This document shows, piece by piece, positions 29,101-38,221 of a DNA stretch of 64,000 bases. Each line of letters begins with the position of its first letter. The first letter of the stretch is position 1. The position numbers and the translations under genes are program-made. A model generated the notes under the pieces. The model had not been told where the DNA came from. It searched no databases and saw only the letters and a program-made list of their open reading frames with translations. The stretch lies in assembly GCA_963700305.1 (NCBI GenBank), contig CAVOXB010000019.1, positions 62,001-126,000 on the forward strand, in the 5' to 3' direction. This stretch comes from Desulfomonile sp963700305 (GTDB lineage: Bacteria > Desulfobacterota > Desulfomonilia > Desulfomonilales > Desulfomonilaceae).

Positions 29101-31337
29101 TGAGCAAAAGAATGATTGGCCTCAACAATTCGCCCCAGACCGTCCACTAGATCTATCCCTACGGAGGCGTTTTGGAAGACGCCTTTGAAGCGCTCTTCAC
29201 TCGCCCTCAAATCTAGTTCAGCCGTCCTTCGCTCGGTAACATCAAAAATAACCCCATCAATGAAAGACGGAGCCCCACCCGATCCGAGTACCGGTCTCCC
29301 ATATTCTAGAAGGTGCCTGGTTGCTCCATTCTTGTGCCTGATACGGTATTCGATATGAAACGGCTGGTTCTGAGAAAATGACTCTTTCACTAATTCGACA
29401 ACTTTGGGTCTGTCTTCAGATAGAATCAAGGGATCGATGGAGCAAACTTCTCCAATCGTAAGTTCTGCTGAAGTAAACCCTGTAATGGACTCGACCTGAT
29501 TGTTAAATAACTCCATGCTTGGATGATCATTGAAGTGAACTCTGTAAACTATGCCAGGGATGTTCTCCGCCAAAGTCCGATAAGCCTTCTCACTTGAAAC
29601 CAATTTCTCCTCCGCCCTTTTGGGGTCGGTGATGTCACGGATTATGCCTCGATATGAGGTAATCACTCCTCGCTCGTCTTTCTCAGCGATCAAGGCGCAG
29701 TAAGTAATCATCTCTTCGCCGTTCTTTTTCTTGACGACAACTTCATATTCGGCGGTTCCTTGTGCATTGACCATTGACAATATGCGCATTCTATCCGGTG
29801 GATGCGCGTACACATCCCGCTCAAGATCGAGGCTCAACATTTCCTCTTTTCTGTCGTAACCGAACATTGCGACACCCTTTTTGTTAATGTCGAGGATTTT
29901 GCCTCCTGGGGATGTGATAAATAGACCATCGAAGGATTCTTCAAAGAGAGTCCTGTATTTCTCCTCGCTCCTCTTCAGCCTCTCCTCAGTCCTTTTGCCA
30001 TCGGTGATGTCGGCAATGATTTCCATCTTCGAGATGGAACCATCATTCTCTCTTACCGGAGCGGCAACTATGCGAAATGTTTTTCCATCTGGGGTTGTAG
30101 GCTCGTAATGAACAACCTTTGATCCATTAATTACATTGCTCAGTTGGCAATAAGGGCACGGGGCAGACAAACCCGCTACGGACTCGTAACACACCTTTCC
30201 TGAGTGGTCGCCAAACCACTGAACCATCGGGGGATTCATGTGGCGGATCTTATAGTCCCGATCCACCACAAAGATCCCCAGTCCCATTTCGTTGATGCTG
30301 TTCAAGTAGTTTGTCAGACGGTTCTCGCGTTCTGGTACGGCTTCCTCCGACTTCCTGAGGTCGGTAACGTCTCGGACGACCGACACTGCACCGATGATAC
30401 AGCCCTTCGAGTCTCTAACCGGAGCCGAGCTGACCTGGCGATATCGCAACTCCCCGCTCGCCGGAGTTCGAACCACTTCTTCCAAATTTCTAACAACTTC
30501 TCCCCCCAGTGCCCGTAACGGCGGCGCCTCCTCGAATGGGCGGGGGCTGCGGTCCGCACGCAACACTTCAAGGCCCTTGACGAGTTTATCCACGTCGATG
30601 TCTACACTGTCAGGCAGACAGAACTCCCTGAGAGCAGCCGCATTTGCCAAGGTAAACCTCTTCTGGGTGTCAACGAACCAGACCTCATCGGCAATGCTGT
30701 CGACAAGTGCGAACAGTCTTTCTTTCCCCTCTTGAACAGATGTCAACAGGGCTTGTTTTTCCCCCTCCACTCGCTTGCGTTCGGAGATGTCCGATACTAT
30801 CGTCCTACACCAACTGAATTGCCCGTTTTCGTCCTGTATCGCAATGGACTCCAGCTGAGCATAGAATTGAGTACCATCTTTTTTTGTCAGCTCGATTTCA
30901 CAGGTCTGCTTGGTTTGTGCCTCAAAAACCTTCTGAAGATACAAGTAGTAAGCATCCCCGAACTCTTGACCGACAAACCGAGAAAAGGGTCTCTTTATCA
31001 ATGTCTGTCTCTCTTCACCCAAGAGTCGGACCGCTGTGAGATTGGCTTCCAGAATCAGCCCTTTTTCATTCAGCGTAAGATAGCCCACAGGAGCAAAGTC
31101 GTAGAGGTCCAGGTACCTGTCCTTCAATTCCTCCAGCTTGACCTGAGCTTGGCGCAAATCCTCATTCTGCATCTCCAGCTCGATCTGGTGGACTCTCAAC
31201 TCATGGACCAGCCGCTGGACTTCTTCCGGCGAGAGTGCGGAAATATCTTCCCTATCCGATGATTTGTCGTCAAGGACCTCTTCCGCCCGCTTTCTCAACC
31301 TAGAAAATTTGTCCTTGGAATCCTTTTCTTGTGTCAT
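26178..31337 (-). CDS. Giant ten-PAS hybrid histidine kinase with receiver
   Basis: 1,719 residues in a single intact frame, soluble. After a coiled coil (residues 40-75) I count ten PAS-type modules, roughly 75-190, 205-325, 340-450, 465-580, 590-715, 720-840, 850-965, 970-1090, 1095-1210 and 1215-1330. Then HisKA with GGIAHDFNNIL, HATPase (NLAVNASHAM, SDTGHGMD, GTGLGLATV) and a terminal receiver (VILDLMMPVM, VRKPYE). PAS 3, 7 and 10 carry extra cysteine motifs (CPYC, CPPELCPSC, PCGHC) that could bind a metal or respond to redox. AGGAG abuts the ATG with no spacer, which may lower translation. The preceding gene encodes the CheB-CheR protein 61 bases away. Confidence 0.92.
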   Translation of the reverse strand: MTQEKDSKDKFSRLRKRAEEVLDDKSSDREDISALSPEEVQRLVHELRVHQIELEMQNEDLRQAQVKLEELKDRYLDLYDFAPVGYLTLNEKGLILEANLTAVRLLGEERQTLIKRPFSRFVGQEFGDAYYLYLQKVFEAQTKQTCEIELTKKDGTQFYAQLESIAIQDENGQFSWCRTIVSDISERKRVEGEKQALLTSVQEGKERLFALVDSIADEVWFVDTQKRFTLANAAALREFCLPDSVDIDVDKLVKGLEVLRADRSPRPFEEAPPLRALGGEVVRNLEEVVRTPASGELRYRQVSSAPVRDSKGCIIGAVSVVRDVTDLRKSEEAVPERENRLTNYLNSINEMGLGIFVVDRDYKIRHMNPPMVQWFGDHSGKVCYESVAGLSAPCPYCQLSNVINGSKVVHYEPTTPDGKTFRIVAAPVRENDGSISKMEIIADITDGKRTEERLKRSEEKYRTLFEESFDGLFITSPGGKILDINKKGVAMFGYDRKEEMLSLDLERDVYAHPPDRMRILSMVNAQGTAEYEVVVKKKNGEEMITYCALIAEKDERGVITSYRGIIRDITDPKRAEEKLVSSEKAYRTLAENIPGIVYRVHFNDHPSMELFNNQVESITGFTSAELTIGEVCSIDPLILSEDRPKVVELVKESFSQNQPFHIEYRIRHKNGATRHLLEYGRPVLGSGGAPSFIDGVIFDVTERRTAELDLRASEERFKGVFQNASVGIDLVDGLGRIVEANHSFAQMLGYSADELLKMTILDITHPEDVEDSKHRHHNMVEGKTDAYRFEKRYVRKDGEVIWADVSVSAVRGPDGVYEATIGVISDITARKRAEESLFAAKHDWEDTFNSINDSITIHDKDFNIIQYNTAAKRLLGLSNLETTDVIKCYQYYHGKDCPPELCPSCKCLQTGQQAVSELYEPHLGMFVEITAIPRFASDGEMLGLVHIVRDVTERKKAEEDLRESEERFRQAFENANIGVCIVDTKGNLRRVNREMCNIWGYSKSELESMNVKAVTHPEDVDVSARFIGRALAGEIDRDEFEKRYIRKDGRVVWGNVTSSLVRDGQGNPLYFISHVQDISYKKQAEDFLRESEQRFRLLYEQSPGPYQSLDAEGNILDVNNAWLAELGYDRSEVIGHWFGDFLAGEGPKLFLERFTLFKERGETHGLVFEMRRKDGAVILASFEGRIAKDEEGVFHRTHCVFTNVTERRRAQDALEFERNQLLSIFESMNAFITVIDPTTYEILYANKFTEDLYGEKLVGRICYERLAGLDTPCGHCRIENIMELNGQPYEWEHKNPLLERDLLSRDRMIRWPDGREVKLQIAIDITDRKEAQQEQDRLRAQLFQAQKMESIGTLAGGIAHDFNNILTVVLGFSELLLSGKDERDQSYQDLQKINQAARNGADLVRSILAFGRKADITLKSLDLNHEVKQIKKLLGRTIPKMIDIELNLGREIPRVNADPVQIEQMLLNLAVNASHAMADGGKLTIETQRVTLDEEYSRLNFGATSGEYTMLSVSDTGHGMDQETLSHIFEPFFTTKETGEGTGLGLATVYGLVKQHGGYITCYSEPGEGTTFKIYFPAVEMEMNPDVAKTAIMPAFGTETILLVDDEEFIRALGKRILEKSGYKVITAADGREALDLYKSQKDKISLVILDLMMPVMGGKECLQELLKIEPQVKIIVASGFAASGQTKEVLDSGANASVRKPYEMKQMLRAVRKVLDET

Positions 31338-31397
31338 CTCCTGCCTCTCATCGCAAAACGCGCCGTGTTGACAAGCTTCGCCGTTCCGCTGTCCAGT

Positions 31398-34300
31398 CTA
31401 CTGGCCCTGGACGGAAATGGTGCGGTCCTCGATAGCTAGGAGGATAAGTTTGTTTTCGTCTCCCCCCTCTTTGCCTGCTATCTGACGGGCGTTGAGAACC
31501 ATCACCTTATGTCCGATCTCAGGGAAGACATGATCAACCTCGAAATCACTCACTTCCGTCTTCAGTGGCAGCAACTCCCCCAGGAGTTCACGTAACTTGG
31601 GAATATCCCATTGACGGTTCCCCAAGTCATAGAGCAGAGTCCCTTGAGTCTCCTCCGGCGTTACGCGAAACGTACGGTAAAAAGAGCCGTTGGCTGAGAC
31701 CACTCGCAAGTCTGCGTCCAGAACAACCAAAGGCTCACGCACGGTGTTCACTATACCGGCGGCATAGTCTAACGCCCTTTGGACACGTTGTTCCGCTCTT
31801 TCCCGCTCGGATATCTCCTGCCGCAGCTTATCCTCCATCTCCCGCTGCTGAGTGATCTCCACGAAGGTAATCACAACGCCGTCTATAACGTTTTCGATAG
31901 TGCGGTAGGGCAGGATGCGCATTGCGAACCAACGACCTTTCTTGGTCTCCACTTCCATCTCTTTGGGTACCAGGGTCTTGAGAACTGCCTTGGCGTCCTC
32001 AACCAGAAGGTCGTAGTGCATATGAGAGGCGAGGTGACTCACGGGACGTCCAATGTCGGTCTGCAAGAGACTGAAAAATTCGTTGGCAGCCGGAGTGAAA
32101 CGTCGAATGTTCAGACTCGAATCCAGGAAGATCGTCCCGATTTCCGTACTGGCAAGCAAGTTGTTAAGATCGCTGCCGGTCTTGGACAGTTCCTCGATCT
32201 TTTGCTGGAGTTCGGAATTTACGGTGGTCAATTCCTCATTAATGGATTGCAACTCCTCCTTGGAAGTCTCCAGTTCCTCGTTGGTGCTTTGCAGCTCCTC
32301 GTTCGACGACTGCAACTCTTCGTTGGTACACTTGAGTTCCTCGTTGGCGGTTTCCAGCTCTTCAATGGTGGTCTGAAGGTATTCCCTTGTGGACCTGAGT
32401 TCGTGTTCCAGTTGGTCAACACGGGGGTCGGGTTCGGCATCAATGCCGCCTTGAGACTCGGGCTTTTCTGGAGACCGCTCATCAGGTACCTCTTCGAAAA
32501 TCACCATCAGCGACGCTTCCAAGGATGCCGATTGGGAAATAGGCTTTACAATCAGATTGATCAGTTGATAGTCCCCGTTGGTCTTTACTCGCACGTGCTC
32601 GGTACGGACTTCGGTCTTCTGTGCAAGGGCCTTTCGGATTGAGGTGGCCAGCTCAAGTTTCAAACCCTCCCGTGCCAAGGCCAGGATGTTGCCGGTGTAT
32701 TCACCTGATGGGGGTTCAAGGGTACTTTCCCGCCCTGCCATGAATGTAGAGCACTTCGCTCTTCTCATTGATTACCACTCCCGTGGGTCCGTAACTCTCC
32801 AGGATGACCTTTTCCGCTACTTCCCGATAATTGGTCCCCCTTACCGGCGCTAAATGCATTGCCGTTTGTGCGTCAACCCTTCGATCCGTTGCGGTGGGTG
32901 CGTGAAAATCCAAAACTTGCCTTTGGGCAAGACCGGTATCCTTGCGCTTGAACAATTTCCATTTCCTGTCCATGACGGAAAAATAATCCGAGAACTCTCC
33001 GATGGTCTCGGAAGAGCCGAGAAACAGGAATCCCTCTTTTTTCAAGGAATAATGAAAAAGCGGCAGCACCTTTTTCTGGAGTTCAGAACCGAAATAGATC
33101 AGGAGGTTCCTGCAACTTATGAGGTCTATCTTGGAAAACGGCGGATCACTGATCACGTTTTGTAGGGCGAATACAACCCGATCACGAATTTCTTTGTTGA
33201 TCCGAAAGGAACTGTCCTCCCGCTTGAAGTAACGTTCCAAGTATTCCGGGGGGACATCCACGGATATGCTATCCGGGTAAAGTCCAACGCGGGCTACTTC
33301 AATGGAATCGCCGTCTATGTCCGTGGCAAAAACCTGAACACTTTGATTCTTGCCGGTGGAACGGATGGCACAGTGGCATAGCATGGCTATCGAATAGGCT
33401 TCTTCGCCCGTAGCGCAGCCGGGCACCCAAATGCGTACGGGATTGTCCGGTGATCTGTTTTCAAAGAGTTTGTGGATCGCTTTGTCTCGGAGAGCTTCAA
33501 ACGCCTCCTTATCTCGGAAGAAATTGGTGACCCCTATCAGGAGTTCCTTGAAGAGAATGCCCGCTTCCCTGGGGTCATCCTGCATGTACCGAACGTAATC
33601 GGACAAGCGGGTGATCTGGTTTACCGCCATTCTCCTTTCAATGCGACGTAGAATGGTGTTCTGCTTGTAATAGGAAAAGTCGTGTCCGGTCTTTGATCGA
33701 ACGAGAATGAATATCTTCTGGAGCAAGCCGCTCTTCTTATTTACAGCGTCGGTTGATTTTTCCGATACGTCGTCAAGAGAGTGGTGGACGTACCGGACCA
33801 GTTGATCCGCCATCTTTTCGGGAGGAAGGATATAATCCACCAATCCGGTAGCAATGGCGCTTCTGGGCATTCCGTCATACTTCGCCGATTCCGGCTCCTG
33901 TACCATGACCATGCCGCCCTCGCCCTTGACCGCCCGCAACCCCATGGCACCTTCGGTTCCGGTGCCTGAAAGAACGATGCAAATCGCTTCTTCCTTCCGG
34001 TCTTCCGCCAAAGATCGGAAGAAGAAATCAATCGGGGTCCGAACACCCGGAACCTCAGACTGTTCGAGAAGATGCAGAATGCCATGGAGAAGGGCCATGT
34101 TGCGGTTAGGAGGAATCACATAGACGGTGTTCGGCTCAACCCTCATGCCGTCCTTCACTTCATAGACTGACATCTTGGTGTAGCGCCGGACCAGCTCGGA
34201 CAGGATGCTCTTGTGTTTGGGATCGAGGTGCTGGATAAGGACAAAGGCCATGCCTGTGTCAGGGGGCGTATGGGTGAAGAATTGCTCGAAGGCTTCCAAT

Positions 34301-34452
34301 CCGCCGGCTGAAGCACCGATGCCTACGATGGGAAATGGGGACTTTGTGTCCAGGACCTGGAGGTTCTTTTCCTTGCTCGTGGGTTTAACGGGTTTCAGGA
34401 CTTTGGAGGCGGTTTGCTTTTTTCGGGCCTCATGGGATTTTTTTATCGGCAT
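31398..34452 (-). CDS. CheB-CheR fusion with PAS tail (frameshifted)
   Basis: About 1,010 residues, one frameshift at a GGG run near 32720. Order: CheB methylesterase (residues 40-225; GIGASAGGLEAF with the nucleophile Ser, IQHLD with the His); CheR methyltransferase (260-510; FFRDKEAFE, PGCATGEEAYSIA SAM loop, CRNLLIYF); a linker; a long coiled coil of repeated NEEL/ELQS units; two PAS domains (LLASTEIGTIFLD; IVNTVREPLVVLD). No kinase domain follows. The CheB Asp position in the usual G-x-G-x-D-G reads GTGTEG, a Glu, so esterase activity is in doubt. GGGGGAG before ATG is a strong ribosome site. First gene of the sensory block and likely its promoter-proximal member. Confidence 0.88.
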
Positions 34453-35118
34453 TTTTGCTCCCCCACCTTTGTTCTATCGACTCCCCCTGTGGAACTCTCA
34501 AATTCCGGCGGGTAATAGCCTGTACCATTGCGGCTCCGATTACCCTTCAACTCCTCTGATGGTTACTGAGTCCCTTTCTTCCATACTCGTCGCCCCGGTG
34601 CCATATCTCTCAGGAGCTGAGATGAGACGGCAACAACCCATAATCCTTCAATAATACCATAATTACCAGAAAAGCGGGCTTAAAATCCGAAATCGTCGGG
34701 AAAGATTTCCATATACCCCCCGTCCTACGAAACTCCCCTTTCTGCAAGCCGCACGATCCTCCCGAAAGCAACAATCAGTCCATTTCATGCACTTTTCCGA
34801 ATCCAGTATCTAGTAACACTCGTTAAATCAATAAATTGACTAAGCACATGACTAAATAATTGAGGTTCAACGCAGATGTAGCTAGTTGCTTCTCTGAATA
34901 GTTCACGATAGCCAACAGTCCAACTGATAGACAACAACTTAGAGCAGTCATATCAGAATAGTTGCCATGTTTTGCTAAAATATTGGATGTAGGGCCTTTG
35001 TATATAGCTGAAAGTAATATTGAAAAATGACGATCAGAAAGGCTTGGAGGGTTTTTTCCGAGAAAAGCGTTTCTTACATAGGACCGAAAAATTCCAAAGC
35101 AAAAAAGGAGGCATTTTC
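34453..35118. other. Non-coding AT-rich stretch
   Basis: About 0.67 kb between the divergent CheB-CheR gene and the zinc-ribbon gene. It becomes AT-rich after 34,650. No gene, RNA or clear promoter that I can support. Promoters for both flanking genes should lie here. Confidence 0.5.
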
Positions 35119-35460
35119 ATGACTGATTTAGTCTGTTCGTCAAAAATTCGACCGTGGGGAGACGCGCGCCTCGTGGACTTTGATGAATTAGAAGCCCCCG
35201 ATCTTTTCACTTATTCTATCACAACTATGTGTCCTCCAAATCTCTACATTGGGCGCACTTCTTCAAATGACGCTATAGTTCTTTGGCCCTATCATTATTA
35301 CTGCAACCGTTGTAAGGGGAGGATTCTTCTCTATATGCCGACAATCTTTAGCAAGGGACCGACGGCTTCTAGGAGGGTAGATCCATCTCATCATACTGAG
35401 TGCCCTCGTTGTGAAGGAGTCGCTTTCGAATATTGTGACTTTGAATGGGATTATAACTAG
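35119..35460 (+). CDS. Small zinc-ribbon-like hypothetical protein
   Basis: 113 residues. Two Cys pairs, YCNRCKG near residue 60 and CPRCEG near residue 97, could form a zinc ribbon. AAAGGAGG eight bases before the ATG fixes the start; the open frame upstream is not needed. It is isolated between the sensory block and the integrase module. Function unknown. Confidence 0.6.
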   Translation: MTDLVCSSKIRPWGDARLVDFDELEAPDLFTYSITTMCPPNLYIGRTSSNDAIVLWPYHYYCNRCKGRILLYMPTIFSKGPTASRRVDPSHHTECPRCEGVAFEYCDFEWDYN

Positions 35461-35842
35461 GAGGTTTTTTGGGGCAATCGATGATGAGCAGGTGGGACGG
35501 TGTTGAGGATAACAAGTTGCTGCAAGCAATCTACCGTGTCACCTTTGATCACGGCAAGACCAACATAGGAATAGGGGCTGAAGTATCAGGAACCGAAGAG
35601 TAACGAAGAACTGCACGCGGTATGAATCTCATTAGGGTCACGAGATCTCAAAAGAGGAATACGCAATTATGTCGGGAACGCTTAGCAGTTAAGGAATACG
35701 CGACAAACGCATTTGAATAAACGACAATTATCAAGGTCGGGACGAATGAATTTGAACTAGAAGCCGCCCTGACGCGACCGAAGCAAAACATGCAGTTTCG
35801 ATATTCCGGCGCGTTTGTCTTCGTAATTTGGAGAGAGTGAAA
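35461..35842. other. Gap before excisionase-like gene
   Basis: No supportable gene on either strand. Possible promoter region of the excisionase-integrase module; I see no strong hexamers. Confidence 0.4.
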
Positions 35843-36209
35843 ATGGGTTACTACGAACAGCTTTACGGTAGCTATCCGACTTTCTTGATCAAAATTAATG
35901 AGGGGTTCCAAAGCGAAAATGCTCATTGCCCCGGCTCGAAACGATCTGAGAAGAAACGCGTCCCTAGGTGTGACACCGGTCTCAATGTACATCAGGTTGC
36001 TAAAATCCTTGGTTGCAAGCCCGGACTCGTTTATAAACTCGTCAAAGATGGAAAACTCAGGAGCAGACCGCGACGGTAGATTACTCAGGTTCACAAGAGA
36101 AAACGTCGATGAATATATTCGTTCCCAAGAGAAAGAAGGGCCTGAGCAGAGGCAGCCCCAGCAGCGAAAACGTAAAAAGTTTGCGCCTGCAATGAGGAAA
36201 CCAGCCTAA
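35843..36209 (+). CDS. Excisionase/AlpA-like HTH protein (frameshifted)
   Basis: Small DNA-binding protein of MerR-like/excisionase type: LNVHQVAKILGCKPGLVYKLVKDGKL is the typical winged HTH, and after a frameshift near 36063 the frame continues LLRFTRENVDEYI, the usual end of this fold, then a basic tail (QRKRKKFAP). The first 45 residues match nothing known. It lies 36 bases ahead of an integrase gene on the same strand, the normal place for a directionality factor. GAGAGAG before the ATG at 35843 supports the start. Confidence 0.65.
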
Positions 36210-36245
36210 GGCCAACGAACTTACAAGAGAGGAGCTTGACAGTCT

Positions 36246-37621
36246 GTGTCTGTAAAGAAACGTGGTAATTCGTTCAGTTGGGTGTTGAAACGAGATGGTA
36301 AGGAATACTGGACTCGCATACCGGCGAAAAATCTTTCTGAGGCTCGAAAAATAGAGCAGGAATGCTGTATTGCTTTGAGAAGCGGTGATTATTTTACACT
36401 TACTCCTACTGCCCGTGAGACCTTGATTAGGCTCCATGATACGCAGGAATGGGCATATCCACCCGGATTGCGAATCGATCTACCCACAGCGTCAGGAGAA
36501 TTCATTCTATGGGATAATCCCAAAGAGGATGAAAACCGGAAGTCTAAGGGAGCAATTCAATTATTCTGGAACCATCCCTTGATCCAGCAGAAACGGGAGT
36601 CTACCCGAAAACGCTACAAGATGTGCTTCGCTCACCTCATCAGGCTTCTCGGAAAGAATACCCCTGTCAGAGACATCGGAGTGGACCAGATCCATGAGTA
36701 TTATGCGAAGAGGATATCTGAGGGTGCCTCTCCAAACACCATTGGTTATGAGGTTAGCACCCTTTCAGCAATTTTTGCCGTCCTAATCTCCAAGAAGAGC
36801 ATGACAGGCATAGACGACAATCCTTGCGCCCTGGTACACGGCAGAGGCGCATTGTCCCTGACTTTTGCGTCAAAGCGACGTTCCGCATATTGGAGCTATG
36901 ATCTCATTAACGCCATAACCACCGTATGGAGTACCTCGGACGCGGAGTCCACTCTGCCCTGATTGGCTTGTACCAATCATGTGGGCATCCTACTACACAG
37001 GCATGCGGTTAGGAGAAGTCGTGGGGCTCAAGAGGCATCAGGTCTATCTGCACAGGCGAATGATCTTCATGACGACCCTCGATCAAAAGATAAAAGAGGG
37101 AGAACCTAGAGCACGTACCAATTCACCGCGACCTGGAACCACACCTGGAAAGTGCTTTGAGGGTGCGAGCACTGGGAATCGATAATGTTTTCCTGCTTTC
37201 CGACCGCAGTGGCACGTGTCCGGTAACCAAAAACACGGTAGAGCTGGCGATGAGGCGCATCGTCAAGGTGCTGAACCCCAACCCTCGCTTTTCCTTTAAT
37301 GACCTTCGCCATACCTTCAAGGCCAACTGTCGGCGCTCTGGAATACCCGAAGTTATCTCTGAGAGGATTTGTGGACATGCTGATGCTGACGGGTATCTGG
37401 ACGGGAAGCTTCCTGTGAGTCAACGATATGGCGGAATGTCTGACGAAGAATTTATAGATGCTATTGATAACCTTACAATAAGCCACGGTTATTCTGAAAT
37501 CAATTCTAAACCGGTGTCATTATTTGGACTTAGGCAGAATTTGCAACCTAAATTGAAAGATTCCGTTGATAAGCCTTCTGGGTCTTTGACCCCCGTGAGG
37601 AAAAAGAGGGCTATCGGATAA
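36246..37621 (+). CDS. Tyrosine recombinase, island integrase (frameshifted)
   Basis: Phage-type integrase of about 455 residues broken by about three frameshifts (near 36955, 36978 and 37110). Parts: N-terminal arm-binding region (KKRGNSFSWVLKRDGKEYW), core-binding domain (KRYKMCFAHLIRLLG), catalytic domain with YTGMRLGEVVGL (Arg), HVPIHRDL in the third frame, RFSFNDLRHTF (second Arg; the usual His is Asn), ICGHAD (His) and SQRYGG (Tyr nucleophile). It ends 86 bases from the 3' end of tRNA-Ala, with its excisionase-like partner upstream, so it is the attachment end of an island lying to the left. The repeated shifts may be real decay or sequence error. Confidence 0.78.
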
Positions 37622-37706
37622 TCCACGGGGGAGCAGGAGGGGGGCAAAATGGGAAAATTCGTTATATATGGAAACCTGAATACATCACTCAAGTATTTGA
37701 ATTCAT

Positions 37707-37781
37707 TGGTGGAGATGAAGGGATTTGAACCCTCGACCCCCGCGTTGCGAACGCGGTGCTCTCCCGCTGAGCTACATCCCC
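37707..37781 (-). tRNA. tRNA-Ala(CGC)
   Basis: Cloverleaf of 75 bases including an encoded 3' CCA. Acceptor GGGGATG pairs with CATCTCC and contains the G3-U70 pair, the alanine identity element. The anticodon arm is CCGCG-TTCGCAA-CGCGG, giving anticodon CGC (codon GCG). The T-arm contains GGTTCAAATCC. The 3' end faces the integrase, as expected for an integration target. Confidence 0.95.
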
Positions 37782-38221
37782 ACAAACCATCAGCCTACAA
37801 GGTTTCTGCCTCGCTGTCAAGCACGCTTCGCTAGAAAAGGGCCGTCAGCCAACGGCCAGCTAACAAGATCCAGAACAATGGCTGGAGGTCGGAGATTTCC
37901 TGCTCTCCTCAGAAAGACTGTTTTGGCTGAATAGCTACGGTGTGACAGGTATTGTTCGGGTACTCAAATATTTATTGGATGCCGGGTCAGTAAGGGCAGA
38001 AATATGGCAATGGCATGGGCACGCGGGAAAGGGACCAGGGGGTCTGAGCGATAGGAAAAGGGGGTTCTAAGCTTCAACCAAAGGTGGAAATCAGGCGTCA
38101 CGCGACACTGATATTCGCGTGGGCCGTTTGTGTTCGGCGATGATGCCGGACGCTGCGCATCAGGATGTCTCGCTAAAGGGAAGCTCGTTGACGCACTGCT
38201 TGGTTATATTCCAGAGCGTTA
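37782..38221. other. Non-coding gap behind tRNA-Ala
   Basis: No gene seen. A hairpin GGCCGT-CAGCCA-ACGGCC lies near 37838-37855. The stretch ends at the broken 3' end of a decayed kinase. Confidence 0.45.

Noticed and set aside
31779..32642. 287-residue plus-strand ORF with repetitive Leu/Gly-rich sequence
   Set aside because: Antisense of the CheB-CheR coiled coil; the repetition mirrors the NEEL/ELQS heptads.
35648..36094. 148-residue minus-strand ORF
   Set aside because: Overlaps the excisionase-like HTH on the other strand and shows no motif or ribosome site.
37649..37834. 61-residue ORF overlapping tRNA-Ala
   Set aside because: Runs through the antisense of a well-formed tRNA; a common false ORF.
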